DNA of 32,126 nt from an uncultured Saprospiraceae bacterium. GTDB taxonomy: Bacteria > Bacteroidota > Bacteroidia > Chitinophagales > Saprospiraceae. This document shows positions 22,503 through 30,969 of this stretch, in pieces. The stretch covers positions 1-32,126 of the forward strand of contig CAJQQY010000098.1 in NCBI GenBank assembly GCA_905480595.1, given 5' to 3'. A program made the translations under genes and the position numbers. A model generated the notes under the pieces. It did not search any database, was not told the origin of the DNA, and saw nothing but the letters and a program-made list of their open reading frames with translations. Within the stretch, counting starts at the first letter, position 1. The number at the start of each line of letters is the position of its first letter.

Positions 22503-23276
22503 ATGAAAAATCTTAAAGTCACTCTCATTCAATCCAATATCCTTTGGGAGAAAATTGAAGAAAACCTAAATCATTTTTCTCAAAAAATAAAAAGAGTTCA
22601 CGGAGAAACGGATTTAATCGTTTTACCTGAAATGTTTTCGACTGGTTTCAGCATGAAACCTGAACGAGTAGCTGAACCGATGGATGGAAAAACAATGATT
22701 TGGCTGAAAGATCAAGCGAAAAAAGCGAATGCTGTTGTCACAGGAAGTTTTATCGCAACTGAGAATGGGCATTATTTCAATCGCTTAGTTTGGATGCAGC
22801 CTGATGGAAATTATCAGACCTATGATAAAAAACATCTTTTTACTTTAGCAAAAGAAGATGAATCCTACAAAGCAGGAACGGAGCGATTGGTTGTAGAATG
22901 GAAAGGGTGGAAAATATGTCCATTGATTTGCTATGATTTAAGGTTTCCAGCTTGGAGTAGAAATTCGGTAGAATATGATTTGCTAATTTATATGGCAAGT
23001 TGGCCGACTCCTCGAATAGATGCATGGCAAACTTTACTTGCAGCACGTGCTATCGAAAATCAATCTTATACTATAGGTGTAAATCGAGTAGGAGAGGATG
23101 AAAATCAATATCAATATTCTGGCGCTTCGTCAGTTTTTGATTTTACAGGGAAATTTAGATATCGAGTTTTTGATCAGGAAGATGTGTTTACAGCAGAGTT
23201 GAATTATGAAGATCAGCAAGCGTTTCGGAAGAAATTGAATTTTTTGGCAGATCAGGATAGGTTTGTTTTTGAGTGA
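22503..23276 (+). CDS. carbon-nitrogen hydrolase, omega-amidase (YafV/Nit2) type
   Basis: A 257-residue cytoplasmic amidohydrolase of the nitrilase superfamily. The Glu-Lys-Cys catalytic triad is visible: Glu43 (LPEMFSTGF), Lys109 (YDKKHLF) and Cys143 (ICYDLRFPAW). The PEMFSTGFSM and CYDLRFPAWSRN contexts are those of YafV/Nit2 omega-amidases. Those enzymes hydrolyse 2-oxoglutaramate or 2-oxosuccinamate, a repair or salvage step after glutamine or asparagine transamination. The ATG at 22503 begins a typical MKNLKVTLIQSN strand; an upstream alternative at 22479 would add eight non-conserved residues and overlap the putative -7 element. It is a single gene, convergent with the Crp/Fnr regulator across a palindromic spacer. 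Confidence 0.93.
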   Translation: MKNLKVTLIQSNILWEKIEENLNHFSQKIKRVHGETDLIVLPEMFSTGFSMKPERVAEPMDGKTMIWLKDQAKKANAVVTGSFIATENGHYFNRLVWMQPDGNYQTYDKKHLFTLAKEDESYKAGTERLVVEWKGWKICPLICYDLRFPAWSRNSVEYDLLIYMASWPTPRIDAWQTLLAARAIENQSYTIGVNRVGEDENQYQYSGASSVFDFTGKFRYRVFDQEDVFTAELNYEDQQAFRKKLNFLADQDRFVFE

Positions 23277-23277
23277 T

Positions 23278-23346
23278 TAACGGTGAAGGGTTAACGGTTA
23301 ATTGTAACCGAGATATTAACTGTTCACCGTCAATCATTCACCGTTA
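23278..23346. repeat. nested palindromic element between convergent genes
   Basis: TAACGGTGAA (23278-23287) pairs with TTCACCGTTA (23337-23346). Inside, GTTAA (23290-23294) pairs with TTAAC (23316-23320), and CGGTTA (23295-23300) pairs with TAACCG (23305-23310) around ATTG. A second TTCACCGT copy at 23323-23330 offers an alternative partner for the outer arm. It fills the entire gap between the genes ending at 23276 and 23352 and may terminate both. Confidence 0.65.
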
Positions 23347-23351
23347 TTTTC

Positions 23352-24032
23352 TTAGGCTAACTTCTGCATATCTCGAATAAGAATATTTCTTCGATTAAAA
23401 TAAATCAAATCAGATTTTCTTAAATCATTTAGAACAGAAGTCACAGTTTGACGAGAAGTTCCTGTGATGTTAGCAATATCTTGTTGAGTCAAAGAGTGTT
23501 TTAACAGCATCTCAAAGCCAACTCTTCTTCCTCTTTTTTCTACACTATCTTTTAGGAAATCAATAATTCGAGCACGAGCATCTTTAAAAATTAATGATTC
23601 AAGACGACTTTCTGCTTTTCGTAGTTTTCCTCCAACCAAATTGATTACATTAAAACATAATTTATGATTCTGATCCATCAATTTTTTGAAATCAGATACT
23701 TTCAATAAAAGACATTCTGCAGGTTCATTCATTACTTCCGCAAATCCTTGCCTTCTTTCCTCTCCAACTAAACCTAATTCGCCAAACATAGCGTGTGGAT
23801 GAAGAATGTTTTTTATCACTTCACGACCATCATTGCTGTGAGAACCTAATTTAATTACTCCTTTTGTTAAGAAGTAAATAGTGTCAGATGCTTCATCTTC
23901 TTGAAAAATATGATCGTATTTTTTGTAAGTTTTAGCTTCAGTAAAATTGTCCAAATACATTAATTCTTCTTGAGATAAAACATCAAAAAGAGGAAATTGA
24001 CTTAAAAATTCGAGTTTGGAGGTAGCTTTCAT
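23352..24032 (-). CDS. Crp/Fnr family transcriptional regulator
   Basis: A 226-residue regulator with an N-terminal cyclic-nucleotide-binding-type beta-roll (residues ~16-130; SDTIYFLTKGVIKL, AMFGELGLVGEERRQGFAEV). It continues through a dimerisation helix (~118-148) to a C-terminal winged HTH (~150-220). The recognition region is QQDIANITGTSRQTVTSVLNDLRKSDLI. The phosphate-binding cassette keeps GE-x-G-L and a following arginine pair, so ligand binding is possible, but the ligand cannot be told. There is no N-terminal cysteine cluster, so it is not an FNR-type iron-sulfur sensor. It is divergent from the giant adhesin gene with 758 bases between, which makes it a candidate regulator of that locus. 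This link rests on position only. Confidence 0.93.
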   Translation of the reverse strand: MKATSKLEFLSQFPLFDVLSQEELMYLDNFTEAKTYKKYDHIFQEDEASDTIYFLTKGVIKLGSHSNDGREVIKNILHPHAMFGELGLVGEERRQGFAEVMNEPAECLLLKVSDFKKLMDQNHKLCFNVINLVGGKLRKAESRLESLIFKDARARIIDFLKDSVEKRGRRVGFEMLLKHSLTQQDIANITGTSRQTVTSVLNDLRKSDLIYFNRRNILIRDMQKLA

Positions 24033-24790
24033 TATATGACTGTTTAAGTGAAAAAATGTAATGAAATAGCTTTAATACTATTGTTATCATTGTGAAATTC
24101 CGATTTTTTATTCCATATTAAAATTACATTAAAGATGAGTTGTGTATGATTTTTTAAGGTTATTTTTAATTTAAGTTATTGATAATCAATTGCTTATGTT
24201 TTTTTTGAAGTGTCTTTTGTGTATTTAATTTGCTAGGTTTGGCGAGATTTTGAGAAAAAATGATCTTATAATTGAGTTGGATTTACTTGAGAAAAATGAA
24301 ATGCGGTCTCTATTGGGTGAGAAAGAAAAGATAATGAGTTAAGTCTAATGACAAAAAACAATTAAACATTTAAATAAAACATATTTGTGACAATTTTTTA
24401 TAATGTATGTTTTACCCCAAATGGTCTATTTTTCCAAAAAGGGTACAATATGAAGGGAAGTCATATAGAAAAATAGTAATTTTCTGTGTTGAAAAAACTA
24501 ATTTTTCATTACTGTTTTTAAATTATTAAAGAGATAATTATTTATTACTCATTTTTCTCTTTGTTAAAAAAAAAATACTCATAATGTATTGATAATGAGG
24601 AGTTTTTAAGAAAAAATCAAAATAAAGAATGTTAAGGAAATCTTAAAAGTGGCTTGATTTTTGCTTCCAAATCCAATATTATTCCAACCGATTAGTACTA
24701 AAATTTAAATTCGCGAAAAATCACAGGTATTTGTGACTATATAAAGTGGATTTTTCATTAAACAAACACCAATACTCACACTTTATTTCT
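24033..24790. other. 758-base divergent intergenic region, Crp/Fnr / adhesin
   Basis: No convincing gene. Notable items are TATTTGTGAC twice (24382-24391 and 24728-24737) and a TCACA-N6-TGTGA dyad at 24721-24736 near the adhesin start. TACCC/GGGTA (24413-24417 / 24441-24445) is a weak inverted repeat. A 37-codon open frame without a clear start lies at 24229-24342. GATTTTTG near 24657 is one mismatch from a -7 element. The long leader is consistent with a regulated surface-protein gene. Confidence 0.5.
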
Positions 24791-27700
24791 ATGAGACGAA
24801 TGCTACAAAAGCCCTATTTTAAGGATAGAGCAATGAATAACCTATTTGGTTATTTATTGCTTTTGCTATTTATTTCAGTTGGCGGACCCCAAGTTTTTTC
24901 CAAATCAAATGATAGTAATGAAAGCTGTCTTTGGAGTTTAGAAAATGAAACCTCGACAGTAATTATGTATTCTCCTGAGAGGGGCACAATTACTCTAGAT
25001 GGAAATAATGTTGTTCCTGCTGACTTTTCAGGTATAGATTATAATTCACTTAATTGTACGATGCCTCCTCAAATTTTGAGTATTGTAAAAAATGCTTCTA
25101 ATTGTACTGAATCAACTGGAAATGTAACAGTAAATGTTGTGGGTGGAAACAGTAACTTTACATTTGATTTTTCTGGAGGAACTGTGTTTGAAAATACGGC
25201 AATTGGTTTAGCGTTTGGATCTTATTCAGTTACGATTACTGATATAAATGATGCGACTTGTTTTGTCGTGGAGAATTTTTCTATTACAAATGGAGATGGT
25301 CCGCAAGCAAGTATTATTTCTACTTCGCCAACAAGTTGTCAAAGTAATAATGGAACAGCTCAATTGTCTCCTGCGAATTTTGATTATGATTGGTGTGATG
25401 GAGGGACTGGTTCAGTAAGAAATGATTTATTAAGTGGAGTTTGTGGAGTGACGGTGACTGATCCTACGACTGGTTGTACTAATATTTTGGAAGTAGAAAT
25501 TATAGAGGATAATCTTTTAATTCTAAACCCAATTGTCAATAATAATCCAGGTTGTGGATTGGCAAATGGAACGGTTGTTTTGCAGGTGACAGGTGGAAGT
25601 GGTTTTCCTAATTATTCTTTCCAATGGAGTGATCCTAATTCATTTAATAATCCGATTCGAACTGATTTGCCAGGAGGACCACTATCAGTAACAGTTACTG
25701 ATAGTGGTCCTAGTGGTTGTGAAAAGATTAGCAACTTTATTCTTCTTGAAAATGTAACTGAAACGGCAACGATTACCATTCAAAATATCGATGATGTTTC
25801 TTGCCCAGGGGATGCTAATGGAAATGTTCAATTTGACGTGACGACTGATACTGGTTTTGCTTTACCTGCAACTGATCAAATCATTGATGGTGCTGGAAAT
25901 ATTTATCAAAATGGTTTATTGCCAGCAGGTGAATATTGTATTGAAGTGACTGATGGAAATGACTGTGTTGCAGGAGGTGCATGTTTTACAATTGGAGCAC
26001 CTGACCTTATAACTCTAGATGTAGCAGCTTTTCCAACAACCTGTCCTCAAGGTGGTACAATTAGTTTGACTGCCACAGGTGGAAGCGGGAATTATAGCTA
26101 TGATTGGGCAGATTTAACTGGAAGTAATGATCCACAAAATAGATTTGATTTGTCTGCTGGAACTTATGGAGTGACAGTAACTGATGATAATACTTGTAGT
26201 GTCGTAATGAATAATATTGTTGTGGCGGATGGTTGTACGAATTGTACAGCTGATGCAGCACCCCTGAGTGCAGATTCGACAGATATTTGTTTTGATGGTT
26301 TACCAATTGTGATTTCAGTTTCGCAAAATGGACCATTTGGTATTCCTGCAGGATTTCAAAAATTATTTATTTTGACATCTGGCTCGGGTTTAAATATTTT
26401 GCAAACTAATATTTCAGGTGAGTTTCAAGTGAATGCTCTTGGATTATATACGATTCATTCAATGGTTTTTGATCCGTCTACTTTGGATCCAACGAGTTAT
26501 TCAAATGCATTGGATTTGAATGCAGATTTATTACAAGGAGGGGGAACTATTTGTGCTTCGCTAAATATAAATGGAGCGGAAATTACTTTGGTGAATTGTG
26601 TGGATTGTGAATTGCCACAAATTCAAAATATTGTAATAATTGAAGCTTCTTGTGGAAATTCAGATGGAAGTGCGTCGGTAAATGTAGTTGGTTCAAGTAC
26701 TTATAATTTCCAATGGTCCTCTGGTTCAAGTACAACTAATTCAAATATTGGATTGGAAGCAGGAGCGTATCAATTTACAGTTACGGATGATATGAATTCT
26801 AACTGTTTTATTATAGATTCCTTAATTATAGGAAATGTAGATGGACCAAGTTTAAGTATTTCTTCTCAAACACCTTCAAGCTGTTATGCAAATAATGGAA
26901 CGGCTGTATTGCAACCACCAACCAATTTATTTGATTGGAGTGACGGAACAAGTGGTGCATTTAGAAATGATTTAGCTCCAGGAATAAAAATCGTAACGGT
27001 AACTGATCCTGCAACTAATTGCATAAATATTTTCGAAGTATTTATTGAGTCGATTCAATCTTTGGATATTCAAGTTGATATTGAGCAACAACCTGATTGC
27101 CAACTAGATAATGGTTCTGTAGATATAATTGTTACTGGTGGAAGTACTACTTACACTTATATCTGGAGTGACAATCCAAGTTTGGATATATCGAGTAGAA
27201 ATGACCTTTTTGCAGGAGTTTATACAGTTGTTGTAATAGACAATGGACCGGATGCTTGTATTGATTCAGTTTCATTTACTCTTTTAGATAATGTGGCAGG
27301 TGCTACAGTTACTATTTCAAATCCAAATAGTGAAGTCTTTGTAACCTGTGCAGGAGATACTGATGGAGAGGTTCAATATATGGTTTCGCCTGATGCAGGA
27401 TTTGCCATGCCGGCTACTGAAATGATTTTGGATGCCAATGGAGATACTTTAACAAATGGACAATTGGCAACTGGAAGTTACTGCGTAGTGGTGATGGATG
27501 GAAATGGTTGTTTGGCAGGTGAAGATTGTTTCGAAGTTTTAGATCCTGAGCAAATTGAGATTAACCTTCAAGTAACTGATGCTACATGTGATGATCCAGG
27601 AGGTATTTCAACTTTAGCATTTGGAGGAACTGGATTTTTGCTTTTCGATTGGGCTGATTTGCCTAATCCAAGTGATCCTCAAAATAGATTTAACCTTGCT

Positions 27701-30547
27701 CCAGGACTTTATTCTTTGACGGTAACTGATCAAAATGGTTGCTCTGCAATTGCGGATAATATTTTAGTTCAGGATGATTGTATGCCTGATATGTGTCCAA
27801 CTTCAAGTGAGGAAAATATTTCCATCTTAGTAAGTTCAGTTGATTCATTTTGTGTGGTTTTAGATTCTTGTTTTGTGGATTCTTTGACAACCTATTCATT
27901 GTTGAGTGGAGGTGTGAATGGAGGTTCCATATTTGGAGATTGGGTTTTGGGAGATAATGGATGTTTAGTTTATACAGCAAATGATACAGCTGGAGATTCG
28001 GTGGATACGATTTGTGTAACAGCAAATTTTAATAATCTTGTTGATACAACTTGTATCATTATTTCAGTCATTCCAGTTTGTGATTCGGCTGGAAATATTA
28101 TTGTAGAAGATTCAATTACACTTGTAGCGGATGATTGCGTTGCAGGTACAGATTATTGTTTGGAAATTGAATTAGCACAAATACAAAGCTTCAATCTTAC
28201 CGATAATGGACAGCTGATTAATATTGGTATGCAAGGATGTAATTTTGATACCACTTATTTTTATTCCTTAGCTGCTTTTATTGCAATCGCACCTGATGGA
28301 CCATATAGTTTAACTTCATGGAATTTTGATAACAATACATTTACAATTAGTTCATTTCAAACTGTGATGCAGTTAGTAGATTCAATGAATGTTTGGGATC
28401 CAAACGGAAACTGGATTCTCGATGGTTCAATTATCATTGGAGGAGCTTCAGGGGTGAATTATGGTTCTTTGAATTTAATTCAAATTGCTACGGGGGCAAC
28501 TACAAATCTAGATGTTGATTTAAATCAAATTCCAAATGGGACATTGCTCACTTTGGATACGGGTTTTCATGAGTTAATTATTACTGACCTGGTTACAGGT
28601 TGTGCAGATACTTTAATTGCTGATGTGATTTGTGATGATTGCCCAGTTGTTTATAATGGACCATCAATTATAGTTGGAAATGATTGTAATGATGTAACTG
28701 ATTTATGTTTGGATATTCCTTTCCAAAAATTCTTATTCAACTATGAAGTTTTAGATAATGGAACGACTTACGGAGGTATTCGAAAAGGATGTGGATTTGA
28801 TACATTGTCAACATGTTATCTAGTTTCTGCTTTGCCCGATCAAGGAATGGCTGGCCCATATTCAATTGATTCATGGGCTGTAGGGGGTATTACTTTTTCC
28901 GCTAATTTTAATTCACTTCAAGAATTACTCAACTTGATGAATGATTGGGATCCAACTGGAAACTGGATAATCGATGCTAACTCACAAACTATTTGTGGAG
29001 GAACTCCAGGACAAAATTATGGAGAGATGGAGATCACTCAAACCAACACAGGGGCAATTGCATTGCTCGAACCTGATTATGTGGTTTTGACTTTCACTTC
29101 TGCCATTGAATTGGATACTGGTTTCCATGAAATCATATTAATTGATACTGTTTCTGGATGTACTGATACTTTAAATATTACAATTGACTGTGATGTGATA
29201 ACTGGAGGTATTGATACTTTGCTTCAGGTGATGGTGAGTCAAACTGATACGTTCTGTTTTAATTTAACTGATACGATTGTTAGTGCGATAAATTTTTGTC
29301 CTGAACTTTCGGATGGAAATGTTTCTGGTTTTGGTTTTATTCCAAATACAAATTGTATCGAATACACAGGAACTGTCATTGGATTAGATACTTTCTGTAT
29401 GGTTTTCACCTACATAGATGGAACGATTGATACAGCTGGAATTGTGATACAAGTAATTCCTGAACTATTTTCAGGAGATACGATTCCGCTTGGTGTTTTA
29501 ATCAATAGTGTTGAAACATTCTGTATTGATACATCAACTTTTTTAGCTCCAATAGATACGATTTATAACTACTGTGAAAACTCATCAGGGACTTTTACAG
29601 ATGTAACTATTATCGAACCGAATTGTATAGAAGTCTTGGCTTTTAATGTTGGAGGTTTGGATACAGCTTGCATTGTAATATGTGATACGATGGGAGTCTG
29701 TGATACAACGATCTTCTTAATAGATGTTACTCAACCTGAATTAATAACAGTCTACGATACTACAACGATTACGCAATCGGGAACCTATTGTCCGGATACA
29801 ACACAACTCTATGGAGTAATCAATAGTATTACTAATATTTGTGATTCACTTTCAGGTAATAATGTTGAATTTGAAGTAATCGATTCGACTTTCTGTATTG
29901 ATTTTATTCCGCTCACATTGGGGACAGATACCGCTTGTATTGTCATTTGTGATGACCTAGGAACTTGTGATACGACAATTTATATTTTGACGGTTATCAA
30001 TCCTATTGATACTATTATTGCTGTTGATGACGATACGATTACTTATACAATTAATCCAATTACGATTGATATTTTTGCTAATGATACCTTTGATCCTGAT
30101 TTCTTGATTTTTGGAATTATCACAGGAGTGAGTCATGGAACTTTAGTTAATAATCCGGATGGTTCATTTACATATTTAGCTGAAGCCGGTTTCTGTGGAG
30201 ATATTGATTCCTTCACGTATTTCATTTCCAATGGAACAATTTCGGATACCGCCACGGTAACCATAGAAGTCCTTTGTGATGAAATATTTGTCTTTAACGG
30301 ATTCTCTCCAAACAACGATGGAGTAAATGAAACGCTTGAAATTCAAGGCATTAATAATTTTCCGAACAATGTGGTAAGTATTTTTAATCGTTGGGGAAAT
30401 CGAGTTTATTTCAGAGAAAGTTATACCAACGATGATCCTTGGATAGGAAATTTCGAAGGAAAAGATCTGCCAGATGGTACCTATTTCTATATCGTTGATG
30501 ATGGAGAAGGAGCTAAATATACAGGGTGGTTGCAGATTAGACGATAG
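24791..30547 (+). CDS. giant SprB-like repeat adhesin with gliding-motility-type C-terminal domain
   Basis: A ~1,918-residue secreted surface protein, probably a T9SS-exported adhesin. The signal is MRRMLQKPYFKDRAMNNLFG followed by a leucine-rich core; a GTG at 24746 and an ATG at 24833 (with AAGGA upstream) are alternative starts. 24791 is chosen because it gives a basic n-region. Approximate layout: 92-486, block A of five SprB-type repeats (C-x-G-x-V-x-GG ... L-x-G-x-Y-x-V-T-V-T-D); 487-603, a unique domain; 609-1002, block B, a diverged copy of A; 1004-1096, a DTxC module; 1099-1283 and 1284-1467, two copies of an unassigned module (DPxGNWI, LDTGFHE); 1470-1737, three more DTxC modules; 1741-1827, a cadherin/Ig-like domain (IFANDTFDPD ... 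DGSFTY); 1828-1918, the type B sorting domain (FSPNNDGVNETLEIQGI ... FNRWGNRVY ... DGTYFYIV). Followed by a PorP/SprF gene. Confidence 0.93.
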   Translation: MRRMLQKPYFKDRAMNNLFGYLLLLLFISVGGPQVFSKSNDSNESCLWSLENETSTVIMYSPERGTITLDGNNVVPADFSGIDYNSLNCTMPPQILSIVKNASNCTESTGNVTVNVVGGNSNFTFDFSGGTVFENTAIGLAFGSYSVTITDINDATCFVVENFSITNGDGPQASIISTSPTSCQSNNGTAQLSPANFDYDWCDGGTGSVRNDLLSGVCGVTVTDPTTGCTNILEVEIIEDNLLILNPIVNNNPGCGLANGTVVLQVTGGSGFPNYSFQWSDPNSFNNPIRTDLPGGPLSVTVTDSGPSGCEKISNFILLENVTETATITIQNIDDVSCPGDANGNVQFDVTTDTGFALPATDQIIDGAGNIYQNGLLPAGEYCIEVTDGNDCVAGGACFTIGAPDLITLDVAAFPTTCPQGGTISLTATGGSGNYSYDWADLTGSNDPQNRFDLSAGTYGVTVTDDNTCSVVMNNIVVADGCTNCTADAAPLSADSTDICFDGLPIVISVSQNGPFGIPAGFQKLFILTSGSGLNILQTNISGEFQVNALGLYTIHSMVFDPSTLDPTSYSNALDLNADLLQGGGTICASLNINGAEITLVNCVDCELPQIQNIVIIEASCGNSDGSASVNVVGSSTYNFQWSSGSSTTNSNIGLEAGAYQFTVTDDMNSNCFIIDSLIIGNVDGPSLSISSQTPSSCYANNGTAVLQPPTNLFDWSDGTSGAFRNDLAPGIKIVTVTDPATNCINIFEVFIESIQSLDIQVDIEQQPDCQLDNGSVDIIVTGGSTTYTYIWSDNPSLDISSRNDLFAGVYTVVVIDNGPDACIDSVSFTLLDNVAGATVTISNPNSEVFVTCAGDTDGEVQYMVSPDAGFAMPATEMILDANGDTLTNGQLATGSYCVVVMDGNGCLAGEDCFEVLDPEQIEINLQVTDATCDDPGGISTLAFGGTGFLLFDWADLPNPSDPQNRFNLAPGLYSLTVTDQNGCSAIADNILVQDDCMPDMCPTSSEENISILVSSVDSFCVVLDSCFVDSLTTYSLLSGGVNGGSIFGDWVLGDNGCLVYTANDTAGDSVDTICVTANFNNLVDTTCIIISVIPVCDSAGNIIVEDSITLVADDCVAGTDYCLEIELAQIQSFNLTDNGQLINIGMQGCNFDTTYFYSLAAFIAIAPDGPYSLTSWNFDNNTFTISSFQTVMQLVDSMNVWDPNGNWILDGSIIIGGASGVNYGSLNLIQIATGATTNLDVDLNQIPNGTLLTLDTGFHELIITDLVTGCADTLIADVICDDCPVVYNGPSIIVGNDCNDVTDLCLDIPFQKFLFNYEVLDNGTTYGGIRKGCGFDTLSTCYLVSALPDQGMAGPYSIDSWAVGGITFSANFNSLQELLNLMNDWDPTGNWIIDANSQTICGGTPGQNYGEMEITQTNTGAIALLEPDYVVLTFTSAIELDTGFHEIILIDTVSGCTDTLNITIDCDVITGGIDTLLQVMVSQTDTFCFNLTDTIVSAINFCPELSDGNVSGFGFIPNTNCIEYTGTVIGLDTFCMVFTYIDGTIDTAGIVIQVIPELFSGDTIPLGVLINSVETFCIDTSTFLAPIDTIYNYCENSSGTFTDVTIIEPNCIEVLAFNVGGLDTACIVICDTMGVCDTTIFLIDVTQPELITVYDTTTITQSGTYCPDTTQLYGVINSITNICDSLSGNNVEFEVIDSTFCIDFIPLTLGTDTACIVICDDLGTCDTTIYILTVINPIDTIIAVDDDTITYTINPITIDIFANDTFDPDFLIFGIITGVSHGTLVNNPDGSFTYLAEAGFCGDIDSFTYFISNGTISDTATVTIEVLCDEIFVFNGFSPNNDGVNETLEIQGINNFPNNVVSIFNRWGNRVYFRESYTNDDPWIGNFEGKDLPDGTYFYIVDDGEGAKYTGWLQIRR
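25061..27795 (+). repeat. large internal duplication in the adhesin gene
   Basis: Two ~1.2 kb blocks (about 25061-26247 and 26609-27795) encode the same order of five repeats, with matching phrases such as DWADLxxxxDPQNRF, DAGFAxPATxxILDxxG and NNGTA. They differ widely at most other positions, so the duplication is old. A ~350-base unique segment separates them. Confidence 0.8.
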
Positions 30548-30969
30548 TCACTTCGACTTCGATAAAGAAAAGTCTTTTATGGTGGGGATTTTGAGCTAGG
30601 GGGGGCTGGCTCGCTATTCCCATCATTAAAAGACCCATAATAAAGATAATTAAACGATCTCATCGTTGGCCTACAATTACGGGTATGGTTTTTGGCATTA
30701 ATCCAATATATCCCTCAGAACAGTAAAAAAATCACTCAACTCAAACCTATTTTAGCCTTTCTCCCTCAAAAAATGATTGATTTCTCTCCCTACTTTTCCC
30801 CTCTTTTTTTATGAAAAAAACATTTAATAAACTGATTAGTAGTTTTTTATAAATGCCAGTAATTATTAATCTATTGGATTTTTATAAAATGAAATATCAA
30901 ATTCAGTTTTCCTTAATATTTAATTTTTGATATACAACATACCTCATTTGTAAATACACACTCGAGAAA
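30548..30969. other. 422-base intergenic region with a large hairpin, adhesin / PorP-SprF
   Basis: The main feature is a hairpin with arms 30572-30596 (GTCTTTTA ... GAGC) and 30609-30634 (GCTC ... TAAAAGAC). The arms pair with one bulge, a G-U pair and a short internal loop, around a G-rich loop TAGGGGGGGCTG. AACGAT-CTC-ATCGTT (30653-30667) is a second small palindrome. The rest is AT-rich without an open frame. A promoter for the 30970 gene is expected, but only weak matches (CTCATTTG at about 30944) are seen. The G-rich loop stands out sharply from the local composition. Confidence 0.6.

Noticed and set aside
24721-24736. Classical Crp binding site upstream of the adhesin
   Set aside because: The consensus is TGTGA-N6-TCACA; here the half-sites are in reversed order, so it is reported only as a dyad.
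26061-28025. Antisense open frames within the adhesin gene (26061-26336, 27690-28025)
   Set aside because: Their His/Gln/Asn/Tyr-rich translation is what the complement of the repeat codons gives; no independent coding signal.
30668-30703. Possible coding remnant (frame reading AYNYGYGFWH then stop) after the adhesin
   Set aside because: Only ten codons, no upstream continuation; indistinguishable from chance.
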